Source: Pyricularia pennisetigena | Lineage: Eukaryota > Ascomycota > Sordariomycetes > Magnaporthales > Pyriculariaceae | Length of the DNA stretch: 64,000 nucleotides | Reading direction: 5' to 3' | Assembly: GCF_004337985.1 (NCBI RefSeq) | Contig: NC_043740.1 | Span: 1,939,826-2,003,825 of the forward strand | In this document: piece after piece, positions 43,899 through 57,573 of the stretch | Layout: every line of letters begins with the position of its first letter | Position numbering within the stretch: position 1 is the stretch's first letter | Made by a program: the position numbers and the translations under genes | Notes under the pieces: model-generated | Database searches by the model: none | Told to the model about the DNA's origin: nothing | Seen by the model: only the letters and a program-made list of their open reading frames with translations

Positions 43899-45227
43899 GA
43901 GCACGAATGTGGACAGAATTGTTAGTTAAGGATGAAGAACAGCTATGGCTGGGACTATGGCTTTTCGGGGATCATGAAGGCGCCATGAGAGCAACGAGTT
44001 GGGTTTGATCCAAGGAATCTAGAAGCTACAACAAAGCAGCACAAACTCAGTTGCTGCGCAAGAAAACAGCCTCTGTACAATTACCACAATTACTTTTGAC
44101 CACTTCAACTGCATGATCGTCTGGAACAAGTCAGTTTACCACCAAAGGATAAACCTTGCTGGATTCTGATTACAAGCTTGCGCATCGCGGGGGTCGGCGA
44201 AGCAGACAGATATGGTCAAAGCAATGCCGTATACAAGGTGATGTTGATTTCAAGTGCAGTGCCAGAACATTTGGGATTGCGACTTTCAGCATGCGAGCAG
44301 TTTGGGATTTATGCATTCTACAGCATATCCGGTTTCAGAAGCGACAGTTGAGGGATATAAGGGCTTCGATCCGGAGACAATGTTGTTCAAAATAGGTACT
44401 GATGTTCGCAGATGGCTGCTCTAGAATAGGCGCACTTGCTGCCTACAGTAGGTGCATTTTGCCTGCAATCGATCCCCATCCATGTCAAGGCACCAGGCCC
44501 ACCTATTCTGTCCAAGGCGCTGTGCTGTAAATAGAGGCTGCGGCTTCTGCCCATGCGAGCCAGACCCGTCTATTGTGTGGGTCCCTGAGTCATGCGTTTC
44601 TTACCACTGATTGGTCCAGAGCACAGCCGTGATTGCGCGCTAGCCAACTTGCTTGCAAGCTCAGGCCGCATTCAGGAAGTCGCGCCGCCCCCTTCTTGAA
44701 AACGTGGGTCAGTTGCCTGTTCGATGACCTTCTCGCTCCTCCTTTTCCTCGTTCTCTCGGTTTTCGCCCTCATTCACCAGCCATCGCCCATCCAACCACT
44801 GAAACGACCTCACAAGGAGATCCTGTTTTATTATCTCTTTTTTTTTTTTTTCTTCTTCGCAACGCTACATCCAACTTCGTACGCATTGCATCACCCATCG
44901 CCAGCCAGCGAGACTTTTGTTCACGTCGCCTGGTCTGCATTAACATCGCGACCGAGTCAAGGCCCATCCCGAATCGTCCTGTCAAAGCGACTGTCAACAG
45001 ACAGACTTTTTTATTTTCCCTTTCCTCAAGACTCATAATTCTCTGCCACAGCCAACTCATTTGTTGGTATCAACCTAATTAAGTACATTTCACGCCATTT
45101 CGACCACCTTTTACCCTCGCGACCTGCCATATCGCGTCCCGACCGACAAACTTGCGTCGCTCGATTACCAAGTTAGATATCTCACTTTCCAGTCCACTTA
45201 ACATCCGCCATCGAATTTCCATACACA
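43899..45227. other. Intergenic and YRA1 leader region
   Basis: 1.3 kb between OST4 and the Yra1-type gene. The final 500 nt are pyrimidine-rich and A-poor, as in the long leader of a highly expressed gene (T run at 44839-44851). Open frames here are not conserved. Confidence 0.55.
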
Positions 45228-46999
45228 ATGTCTGCCGGAAAGCTTGACAAGTCTCTCGACGAGATCGTCTCGTCTCAACGCCGCACGGCCGGTCGCCGCG
45301 GCGGCGCTGCCCGTCGCTCCACTGGCCGCCCGGCCCCCGCCGCCCCAGTTGGTGGCATCCACAAGAACACCAAAGCCACTCGCAGTGCCGTCCAGAAGCC
45401 GGCGCCTGCTAAGGCCTCTGGAGTTCCCGGAACCAGCAAGGTTGTTGTGAGCAACATGGTATGTTGAACCTGCGCTTTGATCTCGATATTCCGCTCAGTA
45501 TAGACAACAAGCTAACAAAAGCATTCCAATACAGCCCAAGGACGTGTCCGAAGCGCAAATCAAGGTATGTTACCGATGAGGTCATGAGACCTTGCGCCTT
45601 TCGTGGACACCTTTATCGCATTTTTCCTCGGCGGCTCTTGAGCGTATCCCTCGAACGAATCCTCGTCTTTGTCGCTCGATTTCCCCACAAGTCTTCAAAA
45701 GTCTTGTACGTGTGTGCTCCTTCTGTTGAAATCTGCAAACGGTGGTCACGTCACTGTAGATGAGGAAGTTGAGCATCCGTGCTCTGCGCACTCAGAACCA
45801 CTCAGTTTGAGGCAGCCTGGCAAGCTCCCATACTAGTTTGGTCGCGCGAGCAACTACCGGAAAGACTGTCGAATCGCAATCGTCTGTCATGGGCTCTGTC
45901 ATGCACTTGCATGACCCTATCGGCTGGTCGTCGGCAATCGCACAATCGCAATTGCATATTGGATGCAGGCAAGCAGTGGCAGTGAGCGGGAGCATCCTGT
46001 TCCTTGCAGTCATTTCATTGAGGAATGGTCTTTGTCGGTCGAATTCCTCGAAGATTCTAGTCATCTTCGACACGAGATGGAGCAGTCGGCAGAACAAATC
46101 AAGATGCACAATGCATGTTGGATGGGACCTCGAGAAGAGAGTGTCAGGGGGCTCTGTTATCTTGATTCTATTCTACGGCTAGGAGCTCTGCTTGTGTCCT
46201 TGGGATTTGGGTGTTTAGATTGGATGGGCACTGGGTTGGAAAAGATGGCAAGACTGGAATGTTTGCAATCTGCACCCGGGCCTTGGCTCACTGCACTGCT
46301 TGCTCGTTGGGCCGGACCACACGCTTTGACACGACGAGTCACCTGCCATACTACTCGGTTCCAGAGGAGGAATCGGAAGCGATCGCCAACGAGCATCTTA
46401 ACTCTCTCGGAAGCTAACCCCGACATTGTAGGAATACTTCGGTCAAACCGTTGGACCTGTAAAGAGGGTCGAGATCTCATACGGACCCGGTGGAGTCAGC
46501 CGTGGTATCGCCACGGTTACCTTCGCCCATGCCGACGGTGCCAGCAAAGCTTTTGCTGAGCTGAACGGTCTTCTTATTGACAACAAGCCCGCCAAGGTAA
46601 GCCGCACAGATGAAATCTATCCAAGTTATGATACCAACTGACATTTTCGATTAGGTGGAAGTCGTCGTCGCGTCTGCCGACCAGATCCCCGCGCCTAAGA
46701 CCTTGAGCCAGAGAGTCACGCAAAACAAGGCGCAGCCCAAGTCTGCTGCAACTGACAAGCGAGGTGCCACCGCTGGTAAAGGTTCTGGTGCTCAGGCGAA
46801 CGGCGCAAAGGGTGCGAAGAAGGTCGCGCCGCGGAAGGGTCGCAACGCACGCCCGGCGAAGAAGACAGCTGAGGAGCTTGACTCTGAGATGGCCGATTAC
46901 TTCCAGGGTGGCGAGACCAACACAGAGGCAGCAGCCAACGGGGCAGCCCCTGTAGCCACCAATGGTGGTGACGCTGCCATGGAGGATGACATTTTGTAA
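45228..46999 (+). CDS. YRA1: ALYREF/Yra1-type mRNA export adaptor with one RRM
   Basis: RNA-binding adaptor that hands spliced mRNP to the Mex67/Mtr2 export receptor. Four exons: 45228-45458, 45535-45564, 46432-46596 and 46655-46999, encoding 256 aa. It starts MSAGKLDKSLDEIVSSQRR, the conserved UAP56/Sub2-binding N motif (LDKSLDEIV), then an Arg/Gly/Ala-rich stretch. The RRM spans about 71-150 with RNP2 VVVSNM and RNP1 RGIATVTFA. A Lys/Ala/Arg-rich region follows, and the end TAEELDSEMADYFQGG is the conserved C motif. Exon 2 is only 30 nt. Intron 2 is 867 nt, about ten times the usual length here, with donor GTATGT and branch GCTAAC near the acceptor. Yeast YRA1 also has one very large intron used in autoregulation. 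Confidence 0.93.
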
Positions 47000-48505
47000 A
47001 TAAAGTCTTCAAGGCCCATATCAGTTGAGACTCTTGTATTGGCGGTAGCCAGGAGGAGGAGACCATTCCTATGCGGCAGATATTCTTACTTTTATTTATT
47101 TCGTCATGGGGCTGATGTCTTTTTTCTCTGGCATCGCATGACAGGATGGTCTTCGCAAGGGGTATTTGGCCTTTAGCTCCCTTGTTTGGTTGCATGATGG
47201 TTCTTTTTTGCTTCCTTTTTTTTTTTTTTTTAACCAGCGAAGTAATGTACAAATAAATCTTGATGCGATGGTACTCATGGGACTGTAACATATAGTAACG
47301 TCGGACCCTCCAGCTTACTGCCCAGTCCTGATCCCGCTTTACGTCTGCATATAACGATCGACTGTGTCCACGGTATATCCCAAGAGAGAAAAGAGAACAG
47401 ATATAACACTGGTGCTATTTGACTGGCTGTTCGCAGAAAAGTAAGCACTCCAGTAACCACATGACGGTACTTGAGGTTCAACTTTTGGATGGCATGAAGG
47501 CGATTGTCTCATCTTGATGAAAGCAGCTATGGAGCTCTTGGGGACCTTCGCACCGCTTTTTTTTTTTTTTTTTTACTAGGCCAGCAAAGGGATCTGATGC
47601 CTTGGTTTCTCTATTTTGCTCCATCTCATTGCCGTGTTTCTTCTCCTCCCGCCCGCCCTTATCTACAGTCATTACTTCGTTTTGGGAGCATATCCTCTGT
47701 GAGTTGTAACCCAAGATCTTGCGGTACATGGTTCTTGAACTTTGAGCACGAAAAACGCTACTTGCCGAGAGGATAACAGCGGCGTTTATACCATGTTCAG
47801 ACTATGCACATATTCGGATGAGCGACTAAAAAAAAGACAAAAGTGCTCGGTCATTCAAAACCAGAGAGGATGTGGGATGCCGTTGACAAACCAAAGCATG
47901 TCGAACTGACTATCTGTCATGACTGAACGAATAAACTGGACAATCTATGGCTTTAGGGTCCTCACGACACTCTGGACGGGAGCCCGACAGGGGGCTAGCA
48001 GTAGGAGGTGCCAGTGTCCGCATTCACAACCTGAGCATGGAGCACCGTTAGAGATAACTTGGAGATTATCAACCCGCCAAGAAATCACTTTTTTGTAGGG
48101 CAGGGGACATGAGCTCGAATGTAAGAGAGATAGAGAGAGGGTCAGTCAAGTGAATGTCACTCGGCAAGACAACATTTCGCTGCTTTGGTCACAAGTGCAA
48201 ACTTGATTCATGGCCATGCAGGCCAGCCCGACCTGCCTGCCATATGTGCATGGCTTTATCAACAGGCAAGGCTCTGCGGGGAATGTTTCGTATCATCTAT
48301 TAACAACACAGTGCCTGGGCCTCAGAGGACATTAGGACATCAGCCGCATCCCATCGTATTCGCCTGCCTCAATAGTTCATCGTAACTATGTTTCATTACA
48401 ATCGTTCATAGGCACGTTTCTCAAAACACGTTACAGGATCGCATATTTTGTCTTCCTTCTTTCTTGAATGATACCGGCTTCACGTATCGATCACGTCGGG
48501 GTATA
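47000..48505. other. Convergent intergenic region
   Basis: 3' flanks of YRA1 and the p23 gene with T runs at 47218-47231 and 47559-47574. A strong splice-acceptor-like sequence on the minus strand (CTAAC branch near 48050 and CAG near 48030) has no matching donor, so no gene is called. Confidence 0.55.
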
Positions 48506-49374
48506 TCAAGGCTTGGCGGCGGCCTCCGTCTTGTCGGTTGCCGCCGCGTCGGCCTCCTCGGCGTTCTCAAGACCGGGCATCTCGTCGTCGTCCTCATCCT
48601 CGTCCATCTCTTCGTCATCGCCAGGCATACCCATGCCGCCGCCACCGAGCTTGGAGAAGTCGATGCCTCCAAAGTCGCCTGCTCCGCCCATGCCGGGCAT
48701 ACCGGGCATGCCGCCTGAACAAGAGTGAAAGAAAGTCAGCACCGTGTAACCAAAGATTACTCCAGACAGCCAGGCAGCCAGTCACCAGGCCCCCGGCCTC
48801 TTGTTCGGAGGTTTGAACCTACCCATGCCGCCAAAGTTGGAAAAGTCATCCTCAGCTGCCTCGTTCTGCTCGTCCTCGTCTACCCACTTGTCGAAGTCGG
48901 TCTTGAGGAAGTGGACCTTCTTGGAGTCCTTGAGCAAACGGGGCCAGTACTCCTCCTTGAGCTCCTTCTTTCGCAACTTCAGCTCGACATTCTTGGCCGT
49001 GTGGTGAATGGCGCTCTCATCCGGGACGATCTCGTCGTAGAACTCGAGCTGGAGGTGGTATGTTTTCTTGAGGGTGTCTGAGTGGCCGGTGAAGGTCAGG
49101 CCGGTCGGCTTGAGGTCAAGCTTGAGGTTTGATGCCGGTACGTCGGGAACCGAGATGGTCAGATACACAAAGTTCTTTTCGGCCTCGGTCTTGGATGAGC
49201 GCTGGGCCCAGAGGACTGTTTTTTTTTTTTTTTTTTTCGTCGGGGTGTTGGTTAGTTGAGCTGAGTGACAGATATCGTCGTGGTGGGGGCGGGCGAGGTG
49301 ACAGTCAGATTGCGCGCGCGCAAACTCGTCCAGGGAAACCTACCCTCGGGAGTCGTCAGCGTTTCAGTCGACAT
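48506..49374 (-). CDS. SBA1: p23/Sba1-type Hsp90 co-chaperone
   Basis: Binds the ATP-closed Hsp90 dimer and slows its ATPase, stabilising client proteins in the cytosol and nucleus. Three exons: 49374-49344, 49215-48823 and 48714-48506, giving 210 aa. After MSTETLTTPE comes the CS/p23 domain (about 11-120) with VLWAQRSSKTEAEKNFVYLT and LKEEYWPRLLKDSKKVHFLK, containing the p23 WPRL signature. A Gly/Met-rich linker (GGMPGMPGMGGAGDFGG) leads to an acidic C-terminal tail (DDEEMDEDEDDDEMPGLE), as in Sba1. Intron 1 contains a T20-like run just before its acceptor. Confidence 0.95.
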
Positions 49375-51397
49375 GTTGAGTGTGAGCTGAGAAAAGAAAA
49401 AAGCTGATTTGGGTAGAGCTGGTATTGTCGAAAGATCTGAGTTGCTTCAACTGTTAGTCTAAAGCCCGTTCGTTGTAGGCTGCAAACCCCCCGCTAGCAA
49501 AGAGGTAGGTAGTGAGTGAGGCTTGAAAAGCTCAAGTGGGCCGGCCGCAAGAGCGCGCCACATTTCTTGCAGCGGAGAGATCGAAGAGGATCTGGAACTC
49601 ACCAAGTTGCTCAATGGTTTGTTCCGGTAATTCGGATAAAATGGTGGTGCTTAAACTCAAAGATCACTTTTTGGGTGACTTAAGATTGTCTACTTGAATG
49701 GAAGAAGTCAAATTAGATTGATCAATGGACTAGGGGAAAATGATTCTTGGTGAGATTTATTGGCCATGAGGCTGTTATTAGTGTTGCCGGGAGAATCTGG
49801 TGTGGTGGAAGCTCTAAGAAACCAAAAGATTCGACTAGCACAGGGCTGACGAGCGGGGTCGATGACGGGTACGTACCCCAATCACAAACGCGAATAGCCG
49901 CTCTATGCTCTACACCAACAGGTACCACTCATGTACAAGGTACCTACAGCAAGTACGGTGCAGAGTAAGGTCAGGGGACACATCCCAATGCAGAATCCAG
50001 ACTGCTGTTCTCAGAGCAAACATGTACATTTTTGGCAGCTCCGTGGCAACCTGAACGTTTTGTTTGGGTACCAATGGGTAGGCACATGCTTAAATATCAA
50101 AGTCCTGGTTAACCTAACAAAGTTTGTTGACGAGTTTGAAGCCTTGTCAGATCCTGACACGTCCTGTCTGCAGCTGTCAATTACCGTTCAGCCAATTTTT
50201 ATATTCTCCAAGCCTCCGGTAGGTTCCAAGGCAGACGACCGAACTGTGACGATTTGCGCCCCGCAATCCGCCCACAAGCAGCAGTAGTTGAAAGCAACGA
50301 CAGAGAGCGGACAGGCACTATATCTTGTGGTATTTTCTTGATGTAAACAAGAACAGACGTTTGAGGAGTTTTCCACAATAGGATAGTCTTGATTAATCCT
50401 TGAGATAATCTACCTTGACTAGTCCTTGCCGGCTTCATAGAAACCCACTCCCATTTCGAAGTGAATAAATGGTCTTGACAGCATTTGAAAGGGTCGATGC
50501 AAGTGCCGACACATATACGGGGACCAGAGTTAATATATGTTCTCTGCAATGGGATGCGAGATTGTGAAGATAGGATGGACCATTGTATTAGCCTTATCAG
50601 CAACTTTTGAGGTTATTAATAGGATCTGACGAATCGAAGATCCGCAGCAATGTCCGATTTCTGTGTTGGTTAAGGAGTTTGTTTCGTACGGTGCAAACCG
50701 GAGGCAATGGAACGAATATTTGTACGATTATCTCCGACAAACTCGACGTCAATCCAGGCCACAGACTGGCATGAAAATCTATCTGTACCATGACACAAAG
50801 CTTTGTATGGATTGGAACGACGGTCTTGTGGGAATCTGACTTGTATCATACTCCGTTTTGGGTATGATTCGACTGTGCCGAAGCCGTGTCTAGTATATCG
50901 GGATGACAGTGATCAGCATTGTGGCATTGAATTTTCCTTGATTAGTATGCCAGTGTGTATTTTATGTGTGTGTGTGTGCTTGTGTTTTTTTTTTTTTTTT
51001 TCCCCTTCACAACCAAAAAGTTTAGTGACCTTTGCACCTTTGGATGTTTTAAAATAGGTTATCAAAAGTACCAAGTATGTAAGTTGCTGGTGAGGCCGTT
51101 CTCGGGATGCCCGACTCAAGAGTAGAAAAAGCCCCTGCCCCTCCATTTGGAGAGAGTCAAGCTTAGCTTACATAATACAACTCCCCCTTCCCGCCCACTT
51201 TGAGAGAGGCCGCGCCGCAACCTAGCTGGTCCGGACCGCCCAAGAACCGACGTCACTGCAATGATCCTTGCTATCCGACCTCCGTATCACCTAATAATAC
51301 CTACCGAACAGCGCGGTCTGGACACACGCGACACTATTGGGAATTGCACATACCTAGTTAATCTAGAGTTCATTCCACCGCCGGTGGAGCAGTCGCG
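49375..51397. other. 2-kb divergent intergenic region between p23 and VPS24
   Basis: Promoters of both genes. A (GT)n stretch followed by a T run sits at 50967-51000. No gene supported. Confidence 0.55.
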
Positions 51398-52299
51398 ATG
51401 GAGACTCTCAAGTCACTGTTTGTGAAGCCGGATCCGCAGGCACAGGTATGGAAACACTGCTAATCAAAGGTCTGAGAGGGGATGGGGCCTTGCCCGCCAC
51501 GCTGCCCACGCTGCCGCGCCGACCAGACCGAACAACACCTCACCTACGTTTCTTTGCTTCTTCTCATTTCATTTATCAATCGTGTATAAATTCGCGGAGC
51601 CCAAAGTGGCCCGTTCGACTAACCACAACAGCCAAACTGTAGATGCGAAAATGTAATGCCATGATCCGCCAAAACATACGCAAGCTCGACCGCGACATCG
51701 CCCAGGTCAAGCAGGTCGAGACAAAGACCAAGAACCTGATCGTGGCCGCCGACAAGCGCGCCGCCCGCAACCCGGCCCAGGCTGCCCAGGCCCAGAAGGA
51801 GGTGCGGGCGTTTGCGCGAGAGCTCGTCCGCGCCCGCAAGACATCGGCCCGCCTCGTCACGTCCAAGGCCCAGCTGTCGAGCGTACAGATGCAGGTCAAC
51901 GAGGCCTTTGCCGTGCGCAAGATTGAGGGCAGCATACGGGCCTCGGTCGGTGTTATGCGCGAGGTCAACTCGCTGGTCCGGCTGCCCGAGCTGGCCGGCA
52001 CCATGCAGCAGCTGTCGGTCGAGCTGATGAAGGCGGGCATCATCGAGGAGATGGTGCAGGAGTCCTTCCCCGAGGCGGACGCCCTGGCAGAGTACGAGGA
52101 GGAGGCGGGTGAGGGCGAGGTCGACAAGGTCCTGGGCGAGATATTAAAAGACAAGACCGAATCCACGGGCAAGCTGCCGACGGCACCGGTGTCTCAGGAG
52201 CCGATCCCCGCAAAGGCCCAGGAGGAAGAGGAGGACGAGGAAGATACGCAGGCCATGATGGACCAGATGCGAAACAGGCTAGAGGCTTTGCGGAGCTGA
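51398..52299 (+). CDS. VPS24: ESCRT-III subunit Vps24 (CHMP3 family)
   Basis: Forms membrane-remodelling polymers with Snf7 and Vps2 on endosomes for multivesicular-body sorting. Two exons, 51398-51445 and 51643-52299, encode 234 aa, close to the 220-225 aa usual in the family. The core includes KCNAMIRQNIRKLDRDIAQV, ARELVRARKTSARLVTSKAQ, SVGVMREVNSLVRLPELAGT and LMKAGIIEEMVQESF, matching Vps24/CHMP3. An acidic linker is followed by a C-terminal MIM1-like helix (MDQMRNRLEALRS) that would recruit Vps4. The first 16 codons are in a separate exon. A promoter-proximal G+C-rich stretch precedes the start. Confidence 0.92.
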
Positions 52300-55200
52300 T
52301 GGTCTACTACCCTAGGTCCGGGGAATCATATGATTTTGGGGTGGTTTTTTTTTCTCTGTCTCACTCGCATACGCACGATTTCTTTTTACGACATGGTCAC
52401 TTCTTTTTTTTTTTTTTTTTTTTTTGCACTGAAGAAATTGCCCTAGTTGGGCATGTAAAGCTGGAGTTTAGGAGTTAGAGGTCTGTCGTTTCCATGGTTT
52501 CCCATTTTCTTGTATACATCTCGACATAGCTCGGGACTATAGAGTATCTACACGAAACGTGTTGGCTGCAAAACATTTGCACATGGCGTGTCTCAAGAAT
52601 AGCGTGTATTGTTTGTTTCTTTATGACCTCACGATGATTTGCTCGTGAAAAAGCTAATGGCTGGACAAAGAAGCCACTGTCTCAACAAGAAAGCATAGGA
52701 CGAAGAGCGGGTGCAACTGTCGATGAGTCGGGAAGGGGATCGGTCTTGAACTTCAGGGTTGGAACTGGACAAGGGCTTGGGGCCAGGTGAGGAAAGACCT
52801 GGCCACTATTTTGGAGTATCTGGGGAACATATTCAGCTCCTGATGACTCTCAACAAGGTAGACGCCACGAAGAGTTGTCAACAAACCTTGCCAGGAGACG
52901 TTTTTCAAGACGGGAAGCAGAGTTTGTTTACCTAGTTACATGAGAATGGCCTGGAAACAACAAACTACTGTACGCCTATATCGGATAACAGTATTGAAAA
53001 ATATGACGAGCTAACCAAAAAGCAAATATACACAATCTCAACGATCGTCAACAATAGCACTAGCAGAATCCTAACCCCAGATATTCGCAAAGTAGGAAGA
53101 TGGCACTATCCCGTTGGGAAGCGGTAAACTGGCGTAACCTGTCATTCAAACTAGACCTAGTACAGTCTCTTGATCGTCTCAGGTATGGTTCAAACTACGG
53201 CGGGCTTGTTTCTCTGTTTATACTTTCTGAATGAGCCATCAAACAATGGACGTACATGGTATGTACATTTTCGGCAACTCGATTGAGATTTTTCAAGCAA
53301 GTGAGCATGAGGAGTGCCTGCATTATCCGATACTCATTTGCTTTCAACGAAACGCACCCGAGGTAGGACATCTAACCAGCTTCTTGGCATCCAAATTATC
53401 GCTAAAGCAAAAGCAATAGCAGCAATTGTAGATGTAATTTTATTTCCAACAAAGCTTATCCCCCTTGCACCTGGATGACAAGCCGATGACGGCATCACCC
53501 TTGACGGAACAGAGCGGGCGAGGACATGGGTTCAACTTGGCATTTTGTTTTGATGGTTACTTGATTTACACAAGACTTGCACCTTGGCTCGACGAACAAG
53601 AGGCCGATCATTCGAGCTGAGACTATAGGAGATTTGCAACGGTGGAGACTGGCAATCAGGCTGCCAATAAACCTGTTGAACTGTCTCATATCTACGATGC
53701 ATTCGAGAGCCCGGTGCGGCCGAAAGGGAAAAATGGGAAGAGAAGGAGAAAAAAAAAAGACCTTGTTGGTGCATACATGCTGTGACGAGATTAGTGGTAT
53801 CGTAGCTTACATATCATTGATATACGAGTTTGTGTGATAACAAAATAAGGAAGAATATAGAGGCATGAGGGGTGTCCCGATCGGGCCCGGAATGAAAAGT
53901 GCCAAGTCTATCGAGGTTTGCTGCTGTAAAAAGGAGACTTCGGTTCTGGGACTTCTTCCTATCACACCAATTACACTGTGCTTCTCCTTCACCAGATAAA
54001 GACATGTAGTCCGGCTCCCCGCCGCTGGTTCTCCGAAGGAGGGCACCTACTTTACCGGGATGGACCCGTAGCTGTCGGTCGACCCCGAGCTGGGACATGA
54101 GGCACTTTTGATATCATTGACGATCACCACGGGGCGCTGTTTTGAAATCCTGTTGGGTTGCGAGATGGATACCTCTCTATGATTAGGTTGACACACTTTG
54201 CAGGTGAGGGTTGGATAGGAAGCGTCAGTTACTACCCGAGATTGCGGTGAAGAGATAGAGGTCACGACAAGGCGCATCCTTTCTGGTTGGTTGCGCCAAA
54301 GGAGTATGTACTCTCCCGCGCTTTGGGGGTCAGGGAACGACTACTCGCGCTACACCGATACAAAAAAAAAAACCCCCGGCTACTGAACAGAAATGCAATA
54401 AGTGTGATTGTATGAAATAGCTGAAAGAGGAAAAGCAAAAGTCCAACGCCAAGAAAGACGGGGATGGTGTCGTGCAAGAAAAAAAAAAAAAAAAAAAACC
54501 GTTCACTTTCTTATTCAGGTTCCGGACCCTCGTGTCGCTGCATAGCTAGCTAGTATGAATCAAGGGATGGCGGGGGAACAGGGAACCTATCGAGTAGTGC
54601 CAGAAGCGGCGAAAAGGTTAAGGGTACTTGAAACGTTCCATGACAGCGATCTAGAAAGGGTCCCGCGAGCCCAGGGTTCATCTCATCCTTTCGGATGGGA
54701 GAGCAAAAGCGAGTAGCCACAGGCTGGGCTTGACAGCTTTTGTACGTCATGGACCATGACGCGTGGGTTCCTCTGGGCCCAGGAAAACATTCGGGATCTT
54801 GGCCATCGCCCGCCCACTCACACACCATATCCCATCCCTTTGAGTCAATAATCTCTAGTCTAGACTCCTCGAGACGGAGTTGAGATGAAGGGCTGCTGTT
54901 GGCCCAAACTTTCGGGGAGGCTCGGAAAATGAGTCGAAGGCAAGATCGGAGCTTTTTGAGCGTCACACACATGTGATACAGTGTCGGCGAGAGGGAGAGT
55001 GGTGAACAAACACAGCCTACCACACTGGCGACGGCAATCAAGCAATCAACCCCCAGCCGCGCGTGGTTGCTTGGTTGCAGGGACAACGGAAGGCCACCGT
55101 TGCCCTTCTTGATTCGACACATGCGCTGCGACGAGTCACGAAGCTCAACGGGCCCAGCTGCTTTTAATAGGTTGGGAAATCAATTAAGCGATGATCCGGG

Positions 55201-56894
55201 GAGCGGTGACGATACCAGTACCCGTCCAGTCAGGATTGGGGGCCGTCGGGAGCTGATGTTGTTTGCTGTCTTTTCATGCAATAATTTCACATTTCTTTCC
55301 TGTTATGGGTTGCGAAAAGTTCTACTGAATCTCCCTCGTCACCATGTGCTTCTCGTCTCGTGCTTTCTTACTCGTCACAAAAATAGCGAGCTGATTTCCG
55401 AATTGAGACGTCCAAGATTTTATTTTCGGGCTGCCTGGCGGGCGCATTTTGGGCAAGACTTCTCAGTTGTGTTTGTTTTGTTGCTTTCTTTGCCTCTTGG
55501 GAAACAGAAACTTGTCAGAGAAAATTGCCTACCACGTATCGTTGGTTACTGGACCCAGGTTTCGCATGCACACTCTCTTTTGCGGGGTCCCCACTTGAAC
55601 CTGGGGAGCTGTTTGAATGCTTTGATGCTTTGCGTCTCCTGGTTCTTGGGCTACAAGCGAAAAAGAAAATCATATAGGCCAGGGGCCCCCCCCAGAGGAG
55701 CCCCCGAGATTTACACCGGCAATGTCCCCCGGTCGGGCACAGGGGACCAACGATCCGGTTCGCCTGTGCTCGAGCTTCAAGCCACTCTGCATTAGCAGAG
55801 GCTGGCTACCTGGTAAATGGCAAATTATTTTCATGGGGGTTCGACAAATTCAAAAAGCACGGATCAAGGGGTTTTGAGCGAGAGCATCGCCGATGCTTTG
55901 CTTCTTTCACGCCGTAGAAGGATTTTATTCCGAAGATAATTGCGGCGAGGGAGGCTGCCTGCATTACTGACAATAATAGGTGTTGTTGCTTTCGTTTTTG
56001 GCGGTCAAGGCGAAACTCAAACGAATGGTTACTGTCACCCTCCGAGACAAATATTTTTTTTTTTTTTCTTATCATCTTCCCGTCCGTGAGGTATCTATCG
56101 CAGACGGGGAAAGCTACCGGGGACAAGACAGGCCAGCCAAATTACATAGAAGCGAAAGCTAATTTGGTGGGGGATTAGCCCGGGCGTAGCATCCGGGCTC
56201 AATACGACCCCACGCAATGGTATTTTTCATCAATCAGAAGAGATTAATAGCAAACAAGAAGCAAGTAAAACAAAGTAGGGAGGGCTAATACCACCACCAA
56301 CAAAAGTGGAAAAGTATGCAAAGAAGAAAAGCGGTCAAGGCGCACAATGCCTGTACCCCGGTGTGCGAAGCTTATTGAGGGAAACAGATAGCAGCGTCGT
56401 CGGTCTTCTTTACCTATCTTTGTCTTATCCTCCAAATTCGGTAGATATTGAATCAAGTTGAAAACAAGGTTTTTGATTTTCGGTGAAGGATGTAAACATT
56501 ACTTCGTCATTAATCAAGATGGCTTGCGGGGAATGACTTTTTTCTTGCAATCCATTACGTGGTAAAATTCTAGTCTAACGAAGGAGAAAAGATTGGAACT
56601 TGTTGCCGTTTACCAAGAGTAGTGCCGTGCCTATTTGCATTTGAGTCTCGGGAAGGACAACAATGAAATTTTAATCCAAGACATTTCTCGAGTGTTCCGC
56701 CATGCAACAACGGCAGTGTGATGTACAATGTTCCAAGTACCATACCCCAGCGTCGCGGGTATCGTACAGCAAGCTGTACCTTCTGCCTTACAGCCTGCCC
56801 GCACTGCCCACCAAGAACCGCAGTATGCTTACGGTACTGCTTATTTGCTTATTTTGGCCAACAGGATGCAGTAAGGAGCTAAATTCGGATATAT

Positions 56895-56932
56895 ACACAC
56901 ACGCACACACACACACACACACGCACGCACGC
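56895..56932. repeat. (CA)n / (CACG)n microsatellite
   Basis: Alternating CA with interspersed CACG units, 38 nt. Confidence 0.9.
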
Positions 56933-57548
56933 AATAACACAGCCATGGACCAAACTCACTCAACCGTCTCATTTGTTCCGTATCCTTGTTTACCCCGGAT
57001 TCAAGCAAACAAAAGCGACTCACGATGCGAATGGCCACGGCGCCGATTCGGACTGATAATTTACCCTGCGAGATGACACCATGATCTGGGGAAGAAACAG
57101 ACGGCCAGGTACGCAGTCTGGAAGTTACATTATGTCTTTTTTCATTTTTATGCTTTTGCGCGTGATTCGGACCTAATTTGGAACGAAACGAATTTGAACC
57201 TTCTGCTTTGGAGCGGGATGATACGCGCTTAAACATAGGGCTATCCACAATTGACCGACCATTCTGCCGCCCCGTCTCGTGGAAGCTTTGGGGAAGCGAA
57301 TTGCGACCTTCGGGGTAGGGCTTGGTTGTCGTCTCGCGTACTGGTGTGCCATGAATCAGCCCGCCTGCAACTCGGAATATGCGGTCAGTGGGGGTTTAAA
57401 ATTGAGAGCAAGTCAAAAGCAACCCAGGCAAGAAAACCGAAACAAAAAAAATGATGGTGGCGTCGATGCATTATTCAGTCCCGAAATGGGTGTGGATGTT
57501 TGCTGTGGACGTGCCCTCTGTACCAGACAAGCCAAGTTAAAGGAGGGC

Positions 57549-57573
57549 AAAAAAAAAAAAAAAAAAAAAAAAA
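57549..57573. repeat. Poly-A tract (25 nt)
   Basis: Uninterrupted run of A. Confidence 0.9.

Noticed and set aside
47995..48060. Possible last exon on the minus strand (CTAAC branch, CAG acceptor, then 11 sense codons ending Tyr-Cys-stop)
   Set aside because: No matching donor or upstream coding exon could be found within 400 bp.
54550..55122. 190-codon ATG frame on the minus strand
   Set aside because: One frame of this length is about what chance gives in 64 kb; composition is not protein-like, there are no splice features and no recognisable family. A 242-codon frame on the other strand begins at TTG.
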